Assembly (NCBI GenBank): GCA_003427395.1
Contig: BFEA01000602.1
Location: forward strand, 253,058 to 286,353
Direction: 5' to 3'
Source: Chara braunii
Lineage: Eukaryota; Streptophyta; Charophyceae; Charales; Characeae
Length of the DNA stretch: 33,296 nt
This document shows positions 1-9,049 of the stretch, piece after piece. Under the pieces are notes generated by a model that had not been told where the DNA came from, did not search any database, and was given only the letters and a program-made list of their open reading frames with translations. Made by a program: the position numbers and the translations under genes. Position 1 is the stretch's first letter; every line of letters begins with the position of its first letter.

Positions 1-338
1 AGACCATCCTATCTTGGAGGATCCCCCTCAGACAGCCCCTACTGCAGGTTCCCCAACGATTTCCTCCACCAGAGTCTGTCTACTAACACCCCTCCCACCG
101 GGCTCCCTTAAGACAATCCCCTACTGTATGGGACACAGACCATTCTATCTTGGAGGATCCCCCTCAGACAGCCCCTACTGCAGGTTCCCCAACGATTTCC
201 TCTTGGAGGATCCCCCTCAGACAGCCCCTACTGCAGGTTCCCAAACGATTTCCTCCACCAGAGTCTGTCTACTAACACCCCTCCTACCGGGATCCCTTAA
301 GACAATCCCCTACTGTAGGTTCCCCACCAATATCCTCC
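1..338. repeat. 136-bp tandem repeat with internal duplication
   Basis: The block starting AGACCATCCTATCTTGGAGG at position 1 recurs at 137, giving a 136-bp unit. Inside the second unit a 53-bp segment starting CTTGGAGGAT (149) is duplicated at 202, and the rest of the unit then resumes (CCACCAGAGTCTGTC, TTAAGACAATCCCCTACTG). One frame stays open across the array and on to 493, giving a Pro/Ser/Thr-rich peptide. That frame opens on TTG and the two unit lengths put the same DNA into different frames, so I do not call a gene. The array reaches the left edge and probably extends beyond it. Confidence 0.85.
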
Positions 339-651
339 AGCAGAGCATGTCCCAAGCCAAGCCTCCCCCCAAACGGGACCCCATCCCACCTAAGGTCCTT
401 GCCCCCCCCAAAGCAGATCCTGAGGTAACCAACACACATGGCATTGAGCAGTCTAACCGCAAACCCGTACCTGCATCCTCATTAGACTGCTAACTGTATC
501 AGGCAAACCCCTCATAGGCCAGGACCCAACATACAACACCATGGACAGTCTCCTGGTTGGTGCGCAGGCAGTGTCTGTAATAGCTTACCATGCGTCAGCC
601 CAAGGGGTGTGTGTCCAGCCGTGCGTCATTCTAACGCACTGCCGGTGTCCA
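339..651. other. Unrecognised spacer, C-rich then mixed
   Basis: The first part (339-490) is C-rich and free of stops in one frame; the remainder has stops in all frames. I see no conserved coding signature, RNA gene or element end here. Confidence 0.4.
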
Positions 652-740
652 TGCGTGAGGCTGAGGATTTGAACCCGCAATCTCATACCACAATGCGCAT
701 TTCCAACCGGTGCTCTAACCACTGAGCTACATCAACTGGA
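652..740 (-). mobile_element. tRNA-like SINE head or tRNA pseudogene
   Basis: On the minus strand this reads as a tRNA 5' half, TAGCTCAGTGGTTAGAGCA (a good D-arm and A box), followed about 35 bases later by GGGTTCAAATCC (B box and T-loop). The spacing fits an internal RNA polymerase III promoter. The anticodon arm does not pair and the T-stem pairs at only about three positions. It is therefore a degenerate tRNA or, more likely, the head of a tRNA-derived SINE rather than a working tRNA gene. Confidence 0.6.
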
Positions 741-807
741 CAAGGGAGCCGCCCTTTCAAAAAGGAAGCCCTTGTTATCAGGTGAACTTAGCCTTCAGGG
801 AAATGTT

Positions 808-864
808 ATGTTGTGGGGACGATCTACGTCCATGCCTCATGTTGTGGGGACGATCTACGTCCAT
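808..864. repeat. 26-bp direct repeat, period 31
   Basis: A 26-bp string beginning ATGTTGTGGGGACGATC occurs exactly at 808-833 and 839-864, separated by 5 bases. The sequence around it (741-807 and 865-1260) shows no gene or element I recognise. Confidence 0.85.
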
Positions 865-1260
865 AATGCTAAAAGCATAGCACGAATCTGACCATTCTTC
901 CGTCCAGGTGCATGCTTTCCGAGCACGAATACAGCGACAGGGCCCCCTGGGCGGGAGCTTGTCCTATGTTACAACTTATAATGAATGTCATTGACTGTAT
1001 GGGAACGGAAAAGCGGGCTTCTATACATTCGTGATCAGCCTGAGGGAACCTTAGGTTCGGCGGAAGAAGATGCAGGGGCTATGTCCATTCCATGCTATGA
1101 ACGTAGTGTTCCTGCTTGGGAAGCATGAACCTGGCCGCAATAACAGTAACAATCGGGTTTATGCTATGCTGGTGGCATTGACATTGACATAGATCTATCT
1201 TGTTACCTCTATAGCATGACGTTCAGGAATGTACACAGGCAGCAGGCTACTTTCCGGTCT

Positions 1261-1406
1261 CGCCGCACGGCACACGAAACGAGTGCATCTGCCCACGAAA
1301 CGTGGGAAAATACACTCGTTAATATCAATATCAAACCGGTGAACCTGGCCATTTTCTGCAGGAAGATGCACTCGTTTCGTTTTTCATTTCGTGTCCCGTG
1401 CGGCGA
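1261..1406. repeat. Fold-back inverted repeat
   Basis: The left arm 1261-1290 (CGCCGCACGG...GAGTGCATCT) is matched in inverse orientation by 1374-1406. The right arm carries a roughly 12-base insertion (AAATGAAAAACG when read on the minus strand). The loop is about 83 bases. A second, shorter stem lies downstream at 1474-1503 (GATTGCG / CGCAATC plus CCAGA / TCTGG). Both could be remnants of a small fold-back element; no target-site duplication is evident. Confidence 0.7.
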
Positions 1407-1644
1407 CGCCCACAGAGTGATTGATGATAAGGGTGCGTGGTGTTCGGGGGCAAGGTCCCACTTGCGTGAGGATTGCGGCCAGACCCTGAATCTGGACGCA
1501 ATCGTTGCTCGAAATACACAACTGCAGTGACCCATCACTCCTTTCTGGCCCGAACACGACTCCCTATCGTCATGAACGAGTGTACAAGGACTCTCTCTCT
1601 CTCTCTGTTTTTTTTTTTTTTGCCCTTAGCATGGCCCCTCGCAC

Positions 1645-1860
1645 CTAGTTGGTATAGTTGGTAAGGCTTGCAAGTGGCATTCAGGAGGTCGTGGGTTCAA
1701 TCCCCATTAGCCTCGTGTACCTTCCTGGGTATGCTTGGCGCCCGCCACCTAGAGATAGACCACTGGATCCCCCGATTGGCATTTAGCAGAGTCTGCTGAT
1801 GTTCATAGGGGAGGGGACCTGAGGGGCAGAAAAGTAGACCAATCACAATTTTTTGCACAT
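1645..1860 (+). mobile_element. tRNA-derived SINE (head clear, tail uncertain)
   Basis: TAGTTGGTATAGTTGGTAAGG serves as the A-box half. It is followed by CTTGCAAGTGGC and then GTGGGTTCAATCCCCAT, a complete 5-bp T-stem with a 7-base TTCAATC loop. This layout (good A and B boxes, no anticodon stem) is typical of plant SINEs. The head ends near 1715 and the body probably runs to about 1860, where an AATTTTTT run occurs. A CT and T tract (1592-1621) precedes it. The end point is a guess. Confidence 0.65.
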
Positions 1861-2245
1861 CTGCACAAACACGTCCAGATTCAGAGGCATATTCCAAATA
1901 ATCTTTGCTAGTGGGATCTGGCCTTTAGTCTTCCTATCTGTAATTTTTTTTGCAGCCTGGCAATAGTGTAAACGTGAGATGCTGATATGGGATGGGAGGA
2001 AACCAGGAAACCAAAGCCTAACCCCCCCCTAGTGGGACTTAGCCCCCAATAAGGTATTAGACGCTTCTTCAGGTCCGACACCTTCATGATAAGGTTGCAC
2101 AGGCTTGCTAGCCTATGGATGAAAGGATTCGCAGCCAGGAGGATGCACTTTGCCCCATTGTGTGGTCTTCTTTTTATTATTAAGGGTCCTACCATGACCC
2201 CTTATGAGACCTCCATCGACAGTTCCTCCCAGCGCACCCCCACTC
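1861..2245. other. Spacer with no recognised feature
   Basis: Mixed-composition DNA. Short open frames exist on both strands, but none has a recognisable domain and they overlap one another. No repeat or RNA signature was seen. Confidence 0.4.
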
Positions 2246-2352
2246 CCCACTCTTACCACTGGCGCCCCCACTCCCACTCCCCACTCCTACCACTGCCACC
2301 CCCACTCCCCACTCCTACCACTGCCACCCCCACTCCCCACTCCTACCACTGG
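2246..2352. repeat. 28-bp minisatellite
   Basis: ACTCCTACCACTGCCA recurs at 2283, 2311 and 2339 (period 28). A first variant copy is at 2249, offset by 34 because of an extra CCCACT. The array is followed by a GC- and CpG-rich stretch (2400-2515) with NotI-like GCGGCCGC strings, which is unusual for this window. Confidence 0.85.
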
Positions 2353-2612
2353 CAGTGTGGACCACTCAGGACCATCACCCTTCTACTACGTGACACCGTC
2401 GGCTGCAGATCCTGCGGCCGAGGCCGTGTGGCCGAGTTTGCCCGCGGCCGCGCCAGGCCCAGGCAGGGCCATGCGTGGGAAAACGGCGCGCGCGCGTGGC
2501 CTGCGCACGTCGGCCGTTATCACCCTGTAAAAATAAAAAAAATAAAAAAAATAAAATTTTGGGGGGGTGGTTTCTGGTGTGTGACAAAAAAATAAAAAAA
2601 ATAGAAAATAAA

Positions 2613-2613
<1 letters not shown>

Positions 2614-2654
<41 letters not shown>

Positions 2655-2688
2655 GTGGTGGGGAGGGGTCCTCCCTCCCCTCCCCCCG

Positions 2689-2738
<50 letters not shown>

Positions 2739-2790
2739 AATCAATCAATCAATCAAATCAATCAAATCAATCAATCAATCAATCAACCTT
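2614..2790. repeat. Inverted (TTGA)n / (TCAA)n pair enclosing (CA)n
   Basis: (GATT)n runs to about 2653. A G/C-rich bridge that is itself partly self-complementary (GGGGAGGGGTCCTCCCTCCC) follows, then (CA)n at 2690-2735, then (ATCA)n at 2736-2787. The two tetranucleotide tracts are reverse complements, so the locus can form a hairpin with the CA tract in the loop. From here to about 3110 the DNA is AT-rich without recognised features. Confidence 0.85.
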
Positions 2791-3417
2791 TTTTTCTTTA
2801 TTTGTTTTAAATTTTCGCATCTTCATTTTTTTAAAACACCTAACTTCCCTACAAAAAACCGAAAATCATTTCTAAAAAACTACAGCACAACTCAGGGACC
2901 ATATCCCTCGTGATAAAAAATGGCAAAAAAAAAATCCTGCTTTCCGTTTTTTTTTTAATAAATATTTTGTTCAAAACGAATCTCGTTTTTATTATTTTTT
3001 AAATCTTAAACGAAGTCAGATTCCAAAATAAAAACATAGGATTGTAGGGTTTTCCAAGCCCTACACCCCTATATATATATATATTTTACGTATTTTAAGC
3101 GGTAAAAAAGAAATATTGAAAAATCAGGCCGCGGACTTGGCCTCATTGGCCGTTGCAGGCACCAGCGCTGAGGAGCAATCTCGCTCAGCCCTGGTTGAAA
3201 CACTGTCGAACAAGCCTTATCGTAGAGTACTTCGGGCGCCAGTTCTCACATACGGGGAGTTTCCATTTCTGGTGTGTCAACCACCACTAACTATTTTCAT
3301 TTGGGGAGAGGAAGGGGGGGTTAGAAGGGGTACTAAAGAGTTGGCACCCAGCAGTTGGAGAGAATGCTGGAGACTGTGAAGGGCTCAAGGAGTCAAGGTT
3401 GTTCTAAAGTGAAGGTC

Positions 3418-3505
3418 TGCGGCAAAGTGGGTGGCATCCATGGTGGTTGTGGAACTTGTGGCAAAGTGGGGGCATCCATGGTTTGCCGTAAAGTAGACGG
3501 CATCC
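3418..3505. repeat. Degenerate short tandem repeat
   Basis: The motif GGCAAAGTGGG(T)GGCATCCATGG appears at about 3421 and 3460, with a decayed third version (GTAAAGTAGACGGCATCC) at about 3488. The spacings of 39 and 27 bases show an irregular array. The surrounding 3110-3690 has no recognised gene. Confidence 0.6.
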
Positions 3506-3689
3506 GCACTTTCCTCTTTCAGGTGAAAGGGTGCAGGGAAGCCGGTGGGGGGGATGGGGCGATGGGGGGGGGACAACGATTATTTGTCTCCTTTTTCTCG
3601 GTTTATGCAGCCATTGCGGCCTCAAGTTGTAAGGGGGAGGAATTATTGAAATACGAGTGCATACCCAGCCCGCGAGGCTGAATGGGACA

Positions 3690-3790
3690 CCCATGTAAGT
3701 GTTGGTAAACAGATATGAGTTGGAAAACTGTTAGGAACAGAAAATTAAATTAAATATAAAATAACTCGGAATTACCTGGGGGCCGCAGGC
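3690..3790 (+). mobile_element. SINE family S1, copy 1
   Basis: CCATGTAAGTGTTGGTAAACAG corresponds to CCATGTAGCTGTTGGTAGACAG at 29,160. The 3' part CTCGGAATTACCTGGGG corresponds to TCTGAATTACCTGGGG at 20,850 and CTGAAATATCTGGGG at 29,226. All copies have an A-rich middle. This copy has lost a clear B box. The family is defined by comparison with the other copies in this window. Confidence 0.65.
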
Positions 3791-3857
3791 GAGGCAATGG
3801 AGAAGTTGGTAGTGCCATGACGATATTGATGCTCATGTCTGACTCATCTTCTTCGTA

Positions 3858-3986
3858 ATAATTGCACTATGGGCCAAGATACAGTTTCGAATTGCAGTTC
3901 GGGCAATGTATACAACCCAGCTTTCTGGCCAGGTAGGCTGCCGGAAGTGCATTTTCGAACTGTATCTTGCCCGATAGTGCAATTAT
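3858..3986. mobile_element. Fold-back (MITE-like) element
   Basis: The left arm ATAATTGCACTATGGGCCAA... (3858-about 3897) is repeated in inverse orientation at about 3947-3986, with the outer 13 bases identical and roughly 35 of 39 positions matching. The spacer is about 50 bases. It resembles a tiny MITE or fold-back insertion; I could not identify a target-site duplication with confidence. Confidence 0.65.
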
Positions 3987-3989
3987 AAC

Positions 3990-4834
3990 TCGGTTTTGTG
4001 ACTCTACTGAAGTTACCCCTATTATATTGTATTTCCAGCTCTATGATGGCAACAAGGGGAAGAAAACAAGCACACAGGCCAACCCTTCCTTTAAATTGGC
4101 CAGATCTATCCTTTATCCCGGAGGTCACTGAAAAGGACGAATAGTTGTGTACATCGGTAGTATCAGTGACGTCTTTTGAAATTCATGGTTGACACCATGG
4201 GGGAATTTGTGAGCTTTATGCTCAACAAGTATATCATCCAATGTATGAAGAAAGCCAGTTTCATCTTCCCACATCCCCTCCTCGATATCTGTGTATTGTT
4301 GGCTTTACAAAGCTATTTAAAAGACACGATCCTGTGCTCTTGCTTCAGGCGAGGACGAGATCCCACACAAACTTGAACCGCTTCTCATTCTTTTTAAGAC
4401 GAAGCCCCACAATGCAGACAAATTTGAAATTGATTAGAATAAATTGCAGCTTCTCAACAACCATGAGGCCGAACATCAGACCCATGAATTATAATAAAGT
4501 AATCAACATGTTCCCTAGTAACCCCTTTTCACCTTTCGTCAATCCCCTACTCCCTCAGTCCTACCCCAGTCACCCGATGTGACCTGACCAGCGCAGGAAC
4601 CAACGCTACGAAGCAGGATATCCAATCCAGTGCTGCCAGTGGTTGAAGCATTGTCAAACCAGCCCCACATCCAATCACCCCCAACGAGTGAGTGAGTTGA
4701 GTGAGCGGCTGAAGTAAAAGATGTTGTATGGGTACTTCAGACACTTGGCATACACATTCTTTCTACCGACCCTGTGAGCAGACCCTACATGCGAGCATCG
4801 ACCTGAACTTGCGGCCCAATGTGAAAGCTCTATT
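3990..4834. other. Unrecognised intergenic sequence
   Basis: There is an open frame of 113 codons on the plus strand (4241-4582) with an ATG start, but the peptide has no recognisable motif and its composition looks random. I see no RNA gene, repeat or element terminus here. Confidence 0.35.
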
Positions 4835-4880
4835 CTATTGGTGGGGAGAATCGCGTGCTGGAAACCGGGCCCGGAGTCCC
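4835..4880 (+). repeat. 46-bp dispersed repeat, copy 1
   Basis: CTATTGGTGGGGAG...GCTGGAAACCGGGCCC...GTCCC matches 5806-5851 at most positions, in the same orientation and about 970 bp away. The element to which it belongs is unknown. Confidence 0.7.
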
Positions 4881-5357
4881 ACAGTATACTAGTCCACCAC
4901 GTTTTTGTCCAAGTCTTCATAATTGCTCCCATTGGGACGAACTGATCATGCTTTTAGATTGTCCCTGTGCTGTTCCCCGTTATGCTTTTCCAGATGATTT
5001 TCCTCTACTAGCCTGATAGTAAGGAAGTCTCTATAGACCCTGCCCCCTGTTGTAGGGAAATGGTTACTCCAGAGTCCAAAGCATCGCCTGTTTTGTCTTT
5101 CATGGTTCTGAGGAGGGGCATTCCTCCAGTCCTGTACTTGCACTCTGCCCACAGCAAGACCTATATGTCCCCCAATAATTTTTTTTTTGGTCGATGGACG
5201 AGTAGCACCGAGAATGGAGGAATGGAGGGAGGAGGCGGCGGGAGCAAGGAGGGAGGACGAGAGTGGGAGCTGGAGGAGGGCAGACGGCAATCGGTGGCGA
5301 GGGGGAAAGATTCTGAGTCTGGAAACTAAGGGCAAGTGTTGTGGGGTATCGTGAGAG

Positions 5358-5360
<3 letters not shown>

Positions 5361-5433
<73 letters not shown>

Positions 5434-5463
5434 GCGCGCACGCATACACAGACAGACAGACAG

Positions 5464-5510
<47 letters not shown>

Positions 5511-5542
5511 GAGGAGGAGGAGGAGGAGGAGGAGGAGGAGGA
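5361..5542. repeat. Compound microsatellite CA-CG-GACA-GA-GAG
   Basis: In order: (CA)n to about 5419, (CG)n to about 5440, (CAGA)n about 5450-5466, (GA)n to about 5506, (GAG)n to 5542. The motif changes by one base at a time, consistent with stepwise slippage and mutation. The CA and CG parts are alternating purine-pyrimidine DNA that can adopt Z-form. The long open frames on both strands here contain only the repeat translation and are not genes. Confidence 0.97.
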
Positions 5543-5805
5543 GCCGGCAAGAAGAGTTGAAGGTGGAGAATGACTGCCAGGGGGAAGGACAATGTAAAGG
5601 AGGAGGTGGAGTTGCCGTTTGTCCACACTTTGCCGCGGGTGTTGCTTTGCCGCGGTCGTAGCCGCGGTGGGCATCTGCTTGTTCTAATTGAAGTATGATA
5701 CTTCTTTTTTTGTTTTCTGTTTTTGTTTTTGATGTAACAGCCCCGGAGACAGCTTGAGGTGCTGGTAGGAGCAAACTCTTCAAGCTGGTCCTGGGGAGGC
5801 TCCAT

Positions 5806-5851
5806 CTATTGGTGGGGAGCTGCACCTGCTGGGAAGCGGGCCCAGCGTCCC
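5806..5851 (+). repeat. 46-bp dispersed repeat, copy 2
   Basis: Second copy of the repeat at 4835-4880: CTATTGGTGGGGAG...GCTGGGAAGCGGGCCC...GTCCC. Confidence 0.7.
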
Positions 5852-5929
5852 TATTACAGAAATTTAACATGAGAGGGACTCAGCTCTTCAGCCTACAGAC
5901 AGGCCGCCTGATGCGGACAACAGTTCCTG

Positions 5930-6440
5930 GTGTGTGCAGTGCAGCTTGTGGCTGCATGTAGCAGTGCTCTGTTGGTTCCTAAACTTTGAGCCATGATTTC
6001 TTAAGCCCTTAAACCCTTGTACCGTTGACCTCTTGAACGCAGTATCCCTTTGCAGAGCTGCATTCCTCCTCTGATGTAGTTGTAGCAATCAGATTCGTCA
6101 TGCCGAGCTCTTGGGCAGGGTGGTCCGTGGGCCCTGCTCCCTTGGACCTGTCAGTCTTCAGAGTTCCCACTGCAGGGCATGCAGTAGTGAGTGGCCAGTT
6201 GTTGCTCCGACAGTGCTCTGCCGCCGACTGCCGGTTCCTAAACTTTGGGCCATGATCCCTTGAACCCTTAAAACCCTTAAACCCTTGTATCGTTATCCCC
6301 CTGAACACAGAATCCCTTTGCAGGCCTGCATTCCTCCCCTGATGTAGTTGTAGCTATCAGATTTGTCATGCCGAGCTCTCAGGCAGGCCCGGCAGGGTGG
6401 TCCGGGAACCTGCTCCCTTGGACCCGTCGGTCTTAGGTTG
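5930..6440 (+). repeat. 259-bp tandem duplication
   Basis: GGTTCCTAAACTTTG(A/G)GCCATGAT occurs at 5974 and 6233. Downstream, the shared segments GCATTCCTCC, TGATGTAGTTGTAGC, ATGCCGAGCTCT, GGCAGGGTGGTCCG and CTCCCTTGGACC follow in the same order. The copies differ at roughly one base in eight, so the event is old. A related phrase, GGGACCTG(G/A)AAGTCATC, then occurs at about 6510 and 6883. The second copy contains a CCCTTAAA-type run that only superficially resembles telomeric DNA. Confidence 0.85.
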
Positions 6441-6734
6441 GGGGGGGGGGGGGTGACTCGAGGGGTTTGTTCAGGGGTTGGTGGCAAGAACGAAACTGGG
6501 CTGAAAGTACGGGACCTGGAAGTCATCCATGTCGATGCTGTTGATGTTGCGAAGGTCCTTGTGTGTCATTCAGTCTGCCACTTTCGTCAATCCGGCATTG
6601 CGGTCCCCGCCTTCTTCATGTTCTCAGTTTTCAGCCGGTCATTCTCCAGTCCTCATGTGCCCATCCTCTTGTCTGTTGTGGCCAATGCAAGTCACGTGTG
6701 AGCAGGTTGAGCGGTTGGGAGGGCATGGGCGGGG

Positions 6735-6795
6735 AGGAGTGGAGGTGGGGCGGTGGAGGTGGGGTGGTGGAGGTGGGGCGGTGGAGGAGGGGGTG
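6735..6795. repeat. 18-bp G-rich minisatellite
   Basis: About three copies of GTGGAGGTGGGGCGGTGG, with many GGG and GG runs on the plus strand, which could form a G-quadruplex. A 15-base G run lies upstream near 6440. Confidence 0.75.
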
Positions 6796-6799
6796 GGCA

Positions 6800-7800
6800 G
6801 CGACGAATGGATTGGGTGCAACTGGTGTGGCGGGACGTGTGGCATTGGGCTCAGGAGGAGGACAAAGTTAGGTTGGAGGTAGGGGACCTGAAAGTCATCA
6901 AGGGTTTTCTCTGCCAGGTGGGTTCCGTTGTCGGAACCTTTGGTTCTCGAAACGAGTCCCGACCCTTGAGACATGGTATATGACAAGGATGTGCACAACA
7001 GAGGAATCAGGAAAGAGAAAGCAGGAAGAGAATGAAAGGACCAGACAAACGACAAAGATTGGCCCACCGGGGCCGAGAGTCCCAAGACGAAACTCGGGGC
7101 CACTAGGACCGAGGGCCCCAAGACAGCAATCGCACGACATATGAGAGATGACCTGTGAAAATGGGGCCATTAAAGTGCTGCAGGAAATTGGTAAAGGCGT
7201 CCCTCCTTCCTGAAGGAGGACCGCCAAAAACAGAACAACACCCAGATGTTAGTACCGAGGAGAAGAGTAGGGCCCAACAACACCAAGGAAATAATGCCTT
7301 GGTGCCACCACAGAAGGCGCCAGCATGCGGCCTAGGGAGCCACCCGATTACGACATGAGAAAAATCTAAGTGCAATGAAACCTAGCAAGAGGTCCGCAAA
7401 CGGATTAATGCGCACCAACTAGACAAGGGCCCAAGCACAAGAAATTTGAGATGTGGTGGGCCTGGTGGCCTTCAGATGCCAAGCAAAAAGGGGCTGAAGA
7501 ATAAGAGAGACAATTTTTTTTTTTTGAGGCTTCTAGGCTTTGAAATTGAAAAGGGACTCAAGAGGGATGCAACGGATCACAAAGGTCTTAGTTTTTGAAC
7601 GTTCAGGTGCGCTGAATTTGAAAAACGAGGTTCTAGTGTGATCTGGAATAAAACGGTCAACAAAGATGGAAAAAAAAAACCCTAGAGGGAGAATGAGAGA
7701 GATAGGAGCGTATGGGAGTAAGAAGGGGGCAATCCGCCACATTATGGTCAACTTCCCCGTTTGCAAAGGAGGCGTAGACGCCTTGAACATGACTTCATCA
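6800..7800. other. Unrecognised intergenic sequence
   Basis: Mixed, purine-rich DNA with overlapping short open frames on both strands and no recognisable domain. There is a T run at 7514 and an A run at 7671. I see nothing I can name here. Confidence 0.35.
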
Positions 7801-7804
7801 AGTC

Positions 7805-8466
7805 AAGATACAATTGGGACTAAAACGGTAAAAAACGGACAGTGTCACCTAGGAGAAAAGAAAACACATGTTTCATCTTAATTTTGTCACCGGACCCATC
7901 TTAGGATGAACCTGTTAAAAAGTATCTTACTGTTTCATCTTAATTTTGTCACCGGACCCATCTTAGGATGAACCTGTTAAAAAGTATCTTACTTTTTCTT
8001 GATTTTCAAGAAAAATAAAAAGGGCGGTGGTCCGTGATTCAATGGACCACAAAAAGTAAAGCAAACACATGTTTCAAGTACACCTCGAGTCAATATTAAG
8101 CTAGGATGCACTTGGAAATGTGTCGCTCCATTTTGCTTCAGTTTTGGGCAAGTTTGAGGGCAATAAGACTATTAGACCACCGTTGCACTCTGAGAATTAA
8201 TGGACTGCAAGAGGGTTCCTAGGCCATAAAAAAATAAGTGTTGATGACCGCAAGACACTAGAAAGGAGAGCCTCAAGCATGAGAGCTAATTGCGACGCAT
8301 CGGGAGGGGGACATTGAGACTGCTGGGAACTAGGGAGTCACAAATCAAATTGAGACAATATGGGGAGTGATGTCGAGGACCACGTGGACTCAAATAAAAA
8401 TAATCACAATATGGAACCGGGACCGGCGGGACCACCGGTGGGACTAATATCGGGGACTAGTATGGT
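7805..8466 (+). mobile_element. Dispersed repeat R2, copy 1 (partial)
   Basis: Collinear with 18,020-18,690. Shared landmarks in order are TAGGAGAAAA..AACACATGTT, GACCGGATTCATC/CACCGGACCCATC, GGAAATGTG.C.CCCATTTT, TTTCAGTTT.GGGCAAGTTTG, GAGACAATA.GGGAG, CTCAAATAAAAATAAT and GGGACCACCG. Divergence is high with many indels. No protein-coding signature is visible. In the second locus this segment is flanked on both sides by a related repeat, so it may be the internal part of a non-autonomous retroelement. Confidence 0.75.
7869..7992 (+). repeat. 62-bp tandem duplication inside R2
   Basis: TGTTTCATCTTAATTTTGTC starts at 7869 and again at 7931. The two 62-bp units are identical as far as I can read. 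Because the surrounding repeat is much more diverged from its other copy, this duplication is recent. An assembly artefact is also possible. Confidence 0.9.
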
Positions 8467-8470
8467 GTCG

Positions 8471-8543
8471 GAGCAGAAACCCTTACGAGGGTATCTGCTC
8501 GGGTTTTTCAAACGTCGGACACTGTCCGACTTTTTTTTTTTTT
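8471..8543 (+). other. Two consecutive hairpins followed by a T13 run
   Basis: Hairpin 1 (8471-8500): 12-bp arms GAGCAGAAACCC and GGGTATCTGCTC with one mismatch and a 6-base loop. Hairpin 2 (8514-8530): perfect 7-bp arms GTCGGAC and GTCCGAC with a 3-base loop. Thirteen T follow at 8531. A T-run is the RNA polymerase III stop signal, so the 3' end of a structured polymerase III transcript is possible. No A or B box was seen just upstream, so a transposon end is equally likely. Confidence 0.5.
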
Positions 8544-8570
8544 AACTGGGGGTCTTGATGAGACTGATGT

Positions 8571-8712
8571 TTGCCAAAAGTTTATTCAAACCAACCTTAT
8601 GAGTCTATGACTGAGAGACTGAAATCTTTTGAATCTAAATGCGAGCATTTGCGACATCCGAAAACGACGACGGAAACAGACGATGTGATCGACATTTTCC
8701 CTTGTTTGGTAA
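8571..8712 (+). pseudogene. Possible exon remnant ending in a GTAAGG splice-donor-like site
   Basis: A reading frame with plausible coding composition (YSNQPYESMTERLKSFESK, then HLRHPKTTTETDDVIDIF) runs to TTG|GTAAGG at about 8709, a good 5' splice-site consensus. There is no ATG until residue 13 and I recognise no family. It could be a fragment of a transposon gene or chance. Confidence 0.2.
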
Positions 8713-9049
8713 GGCCGCCTAGATGTGCGGCCCTGGAAAAAAATTATCCGAGACCTATCCTACTTTAAACAATGACTAAGAACGCGTGGCCAAGTGACCG
8801 CGAGATTTAGAGTTTTGACGGCGGGAAAAAGACGGTTGTGAAAGTTCATGACCGAGGGTTGAATAGGTGGATTAGACCCTTTCGTTTTTTTAGGATGGAT
8901 TGTCCGGGGCTCGGGGCTGAACTCGCGGGGGCTGGTCGAGTATACCAGAATAAGCCTCATCCTGTTAGGTGGGTGGGGCGACGACTTGAGGCAGGGTTCG
9001 GCCTACTTAGGCCAAAGATCAGGTGACCTACTGGGCCGTAACCGTTCAA

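Noticed and set aside
14-493. 159-codon Pro/Ser-rich frame
   Set aside because: It starts on TTG, and the 136-bp unit is not a multiple of three, so repeated DNA is read in different frames; no family recognised.
652-740. Functional tRNA gene
   Set aside because: A and B boxes are good, but the anticodon and acceptor stems do not pair; a SINE head or pseudogene fits better.
4946-5870. Minus-strand frames of 242 and 256 codons
   Set aside because: They consist of microsatellite translation (poly-Ser-Leu, Cys-Val, Arg-Ala) with no conserved flanking sequence.
6250-6290. Telomere-like CCCTTAAA run
   Set aside because: The unit is eight bases with TTAAA, not CCCTAAA, it is only two or three copies long, and it belongs to the 259-bp duplication.
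8514-8543. Bacterial intrinsic terminator
   Set aside because: Hairpin plus T-run matches the shape, but the context is eukaryotic nuclear DNA; kept only as a structured-RNA or element-end candidate.
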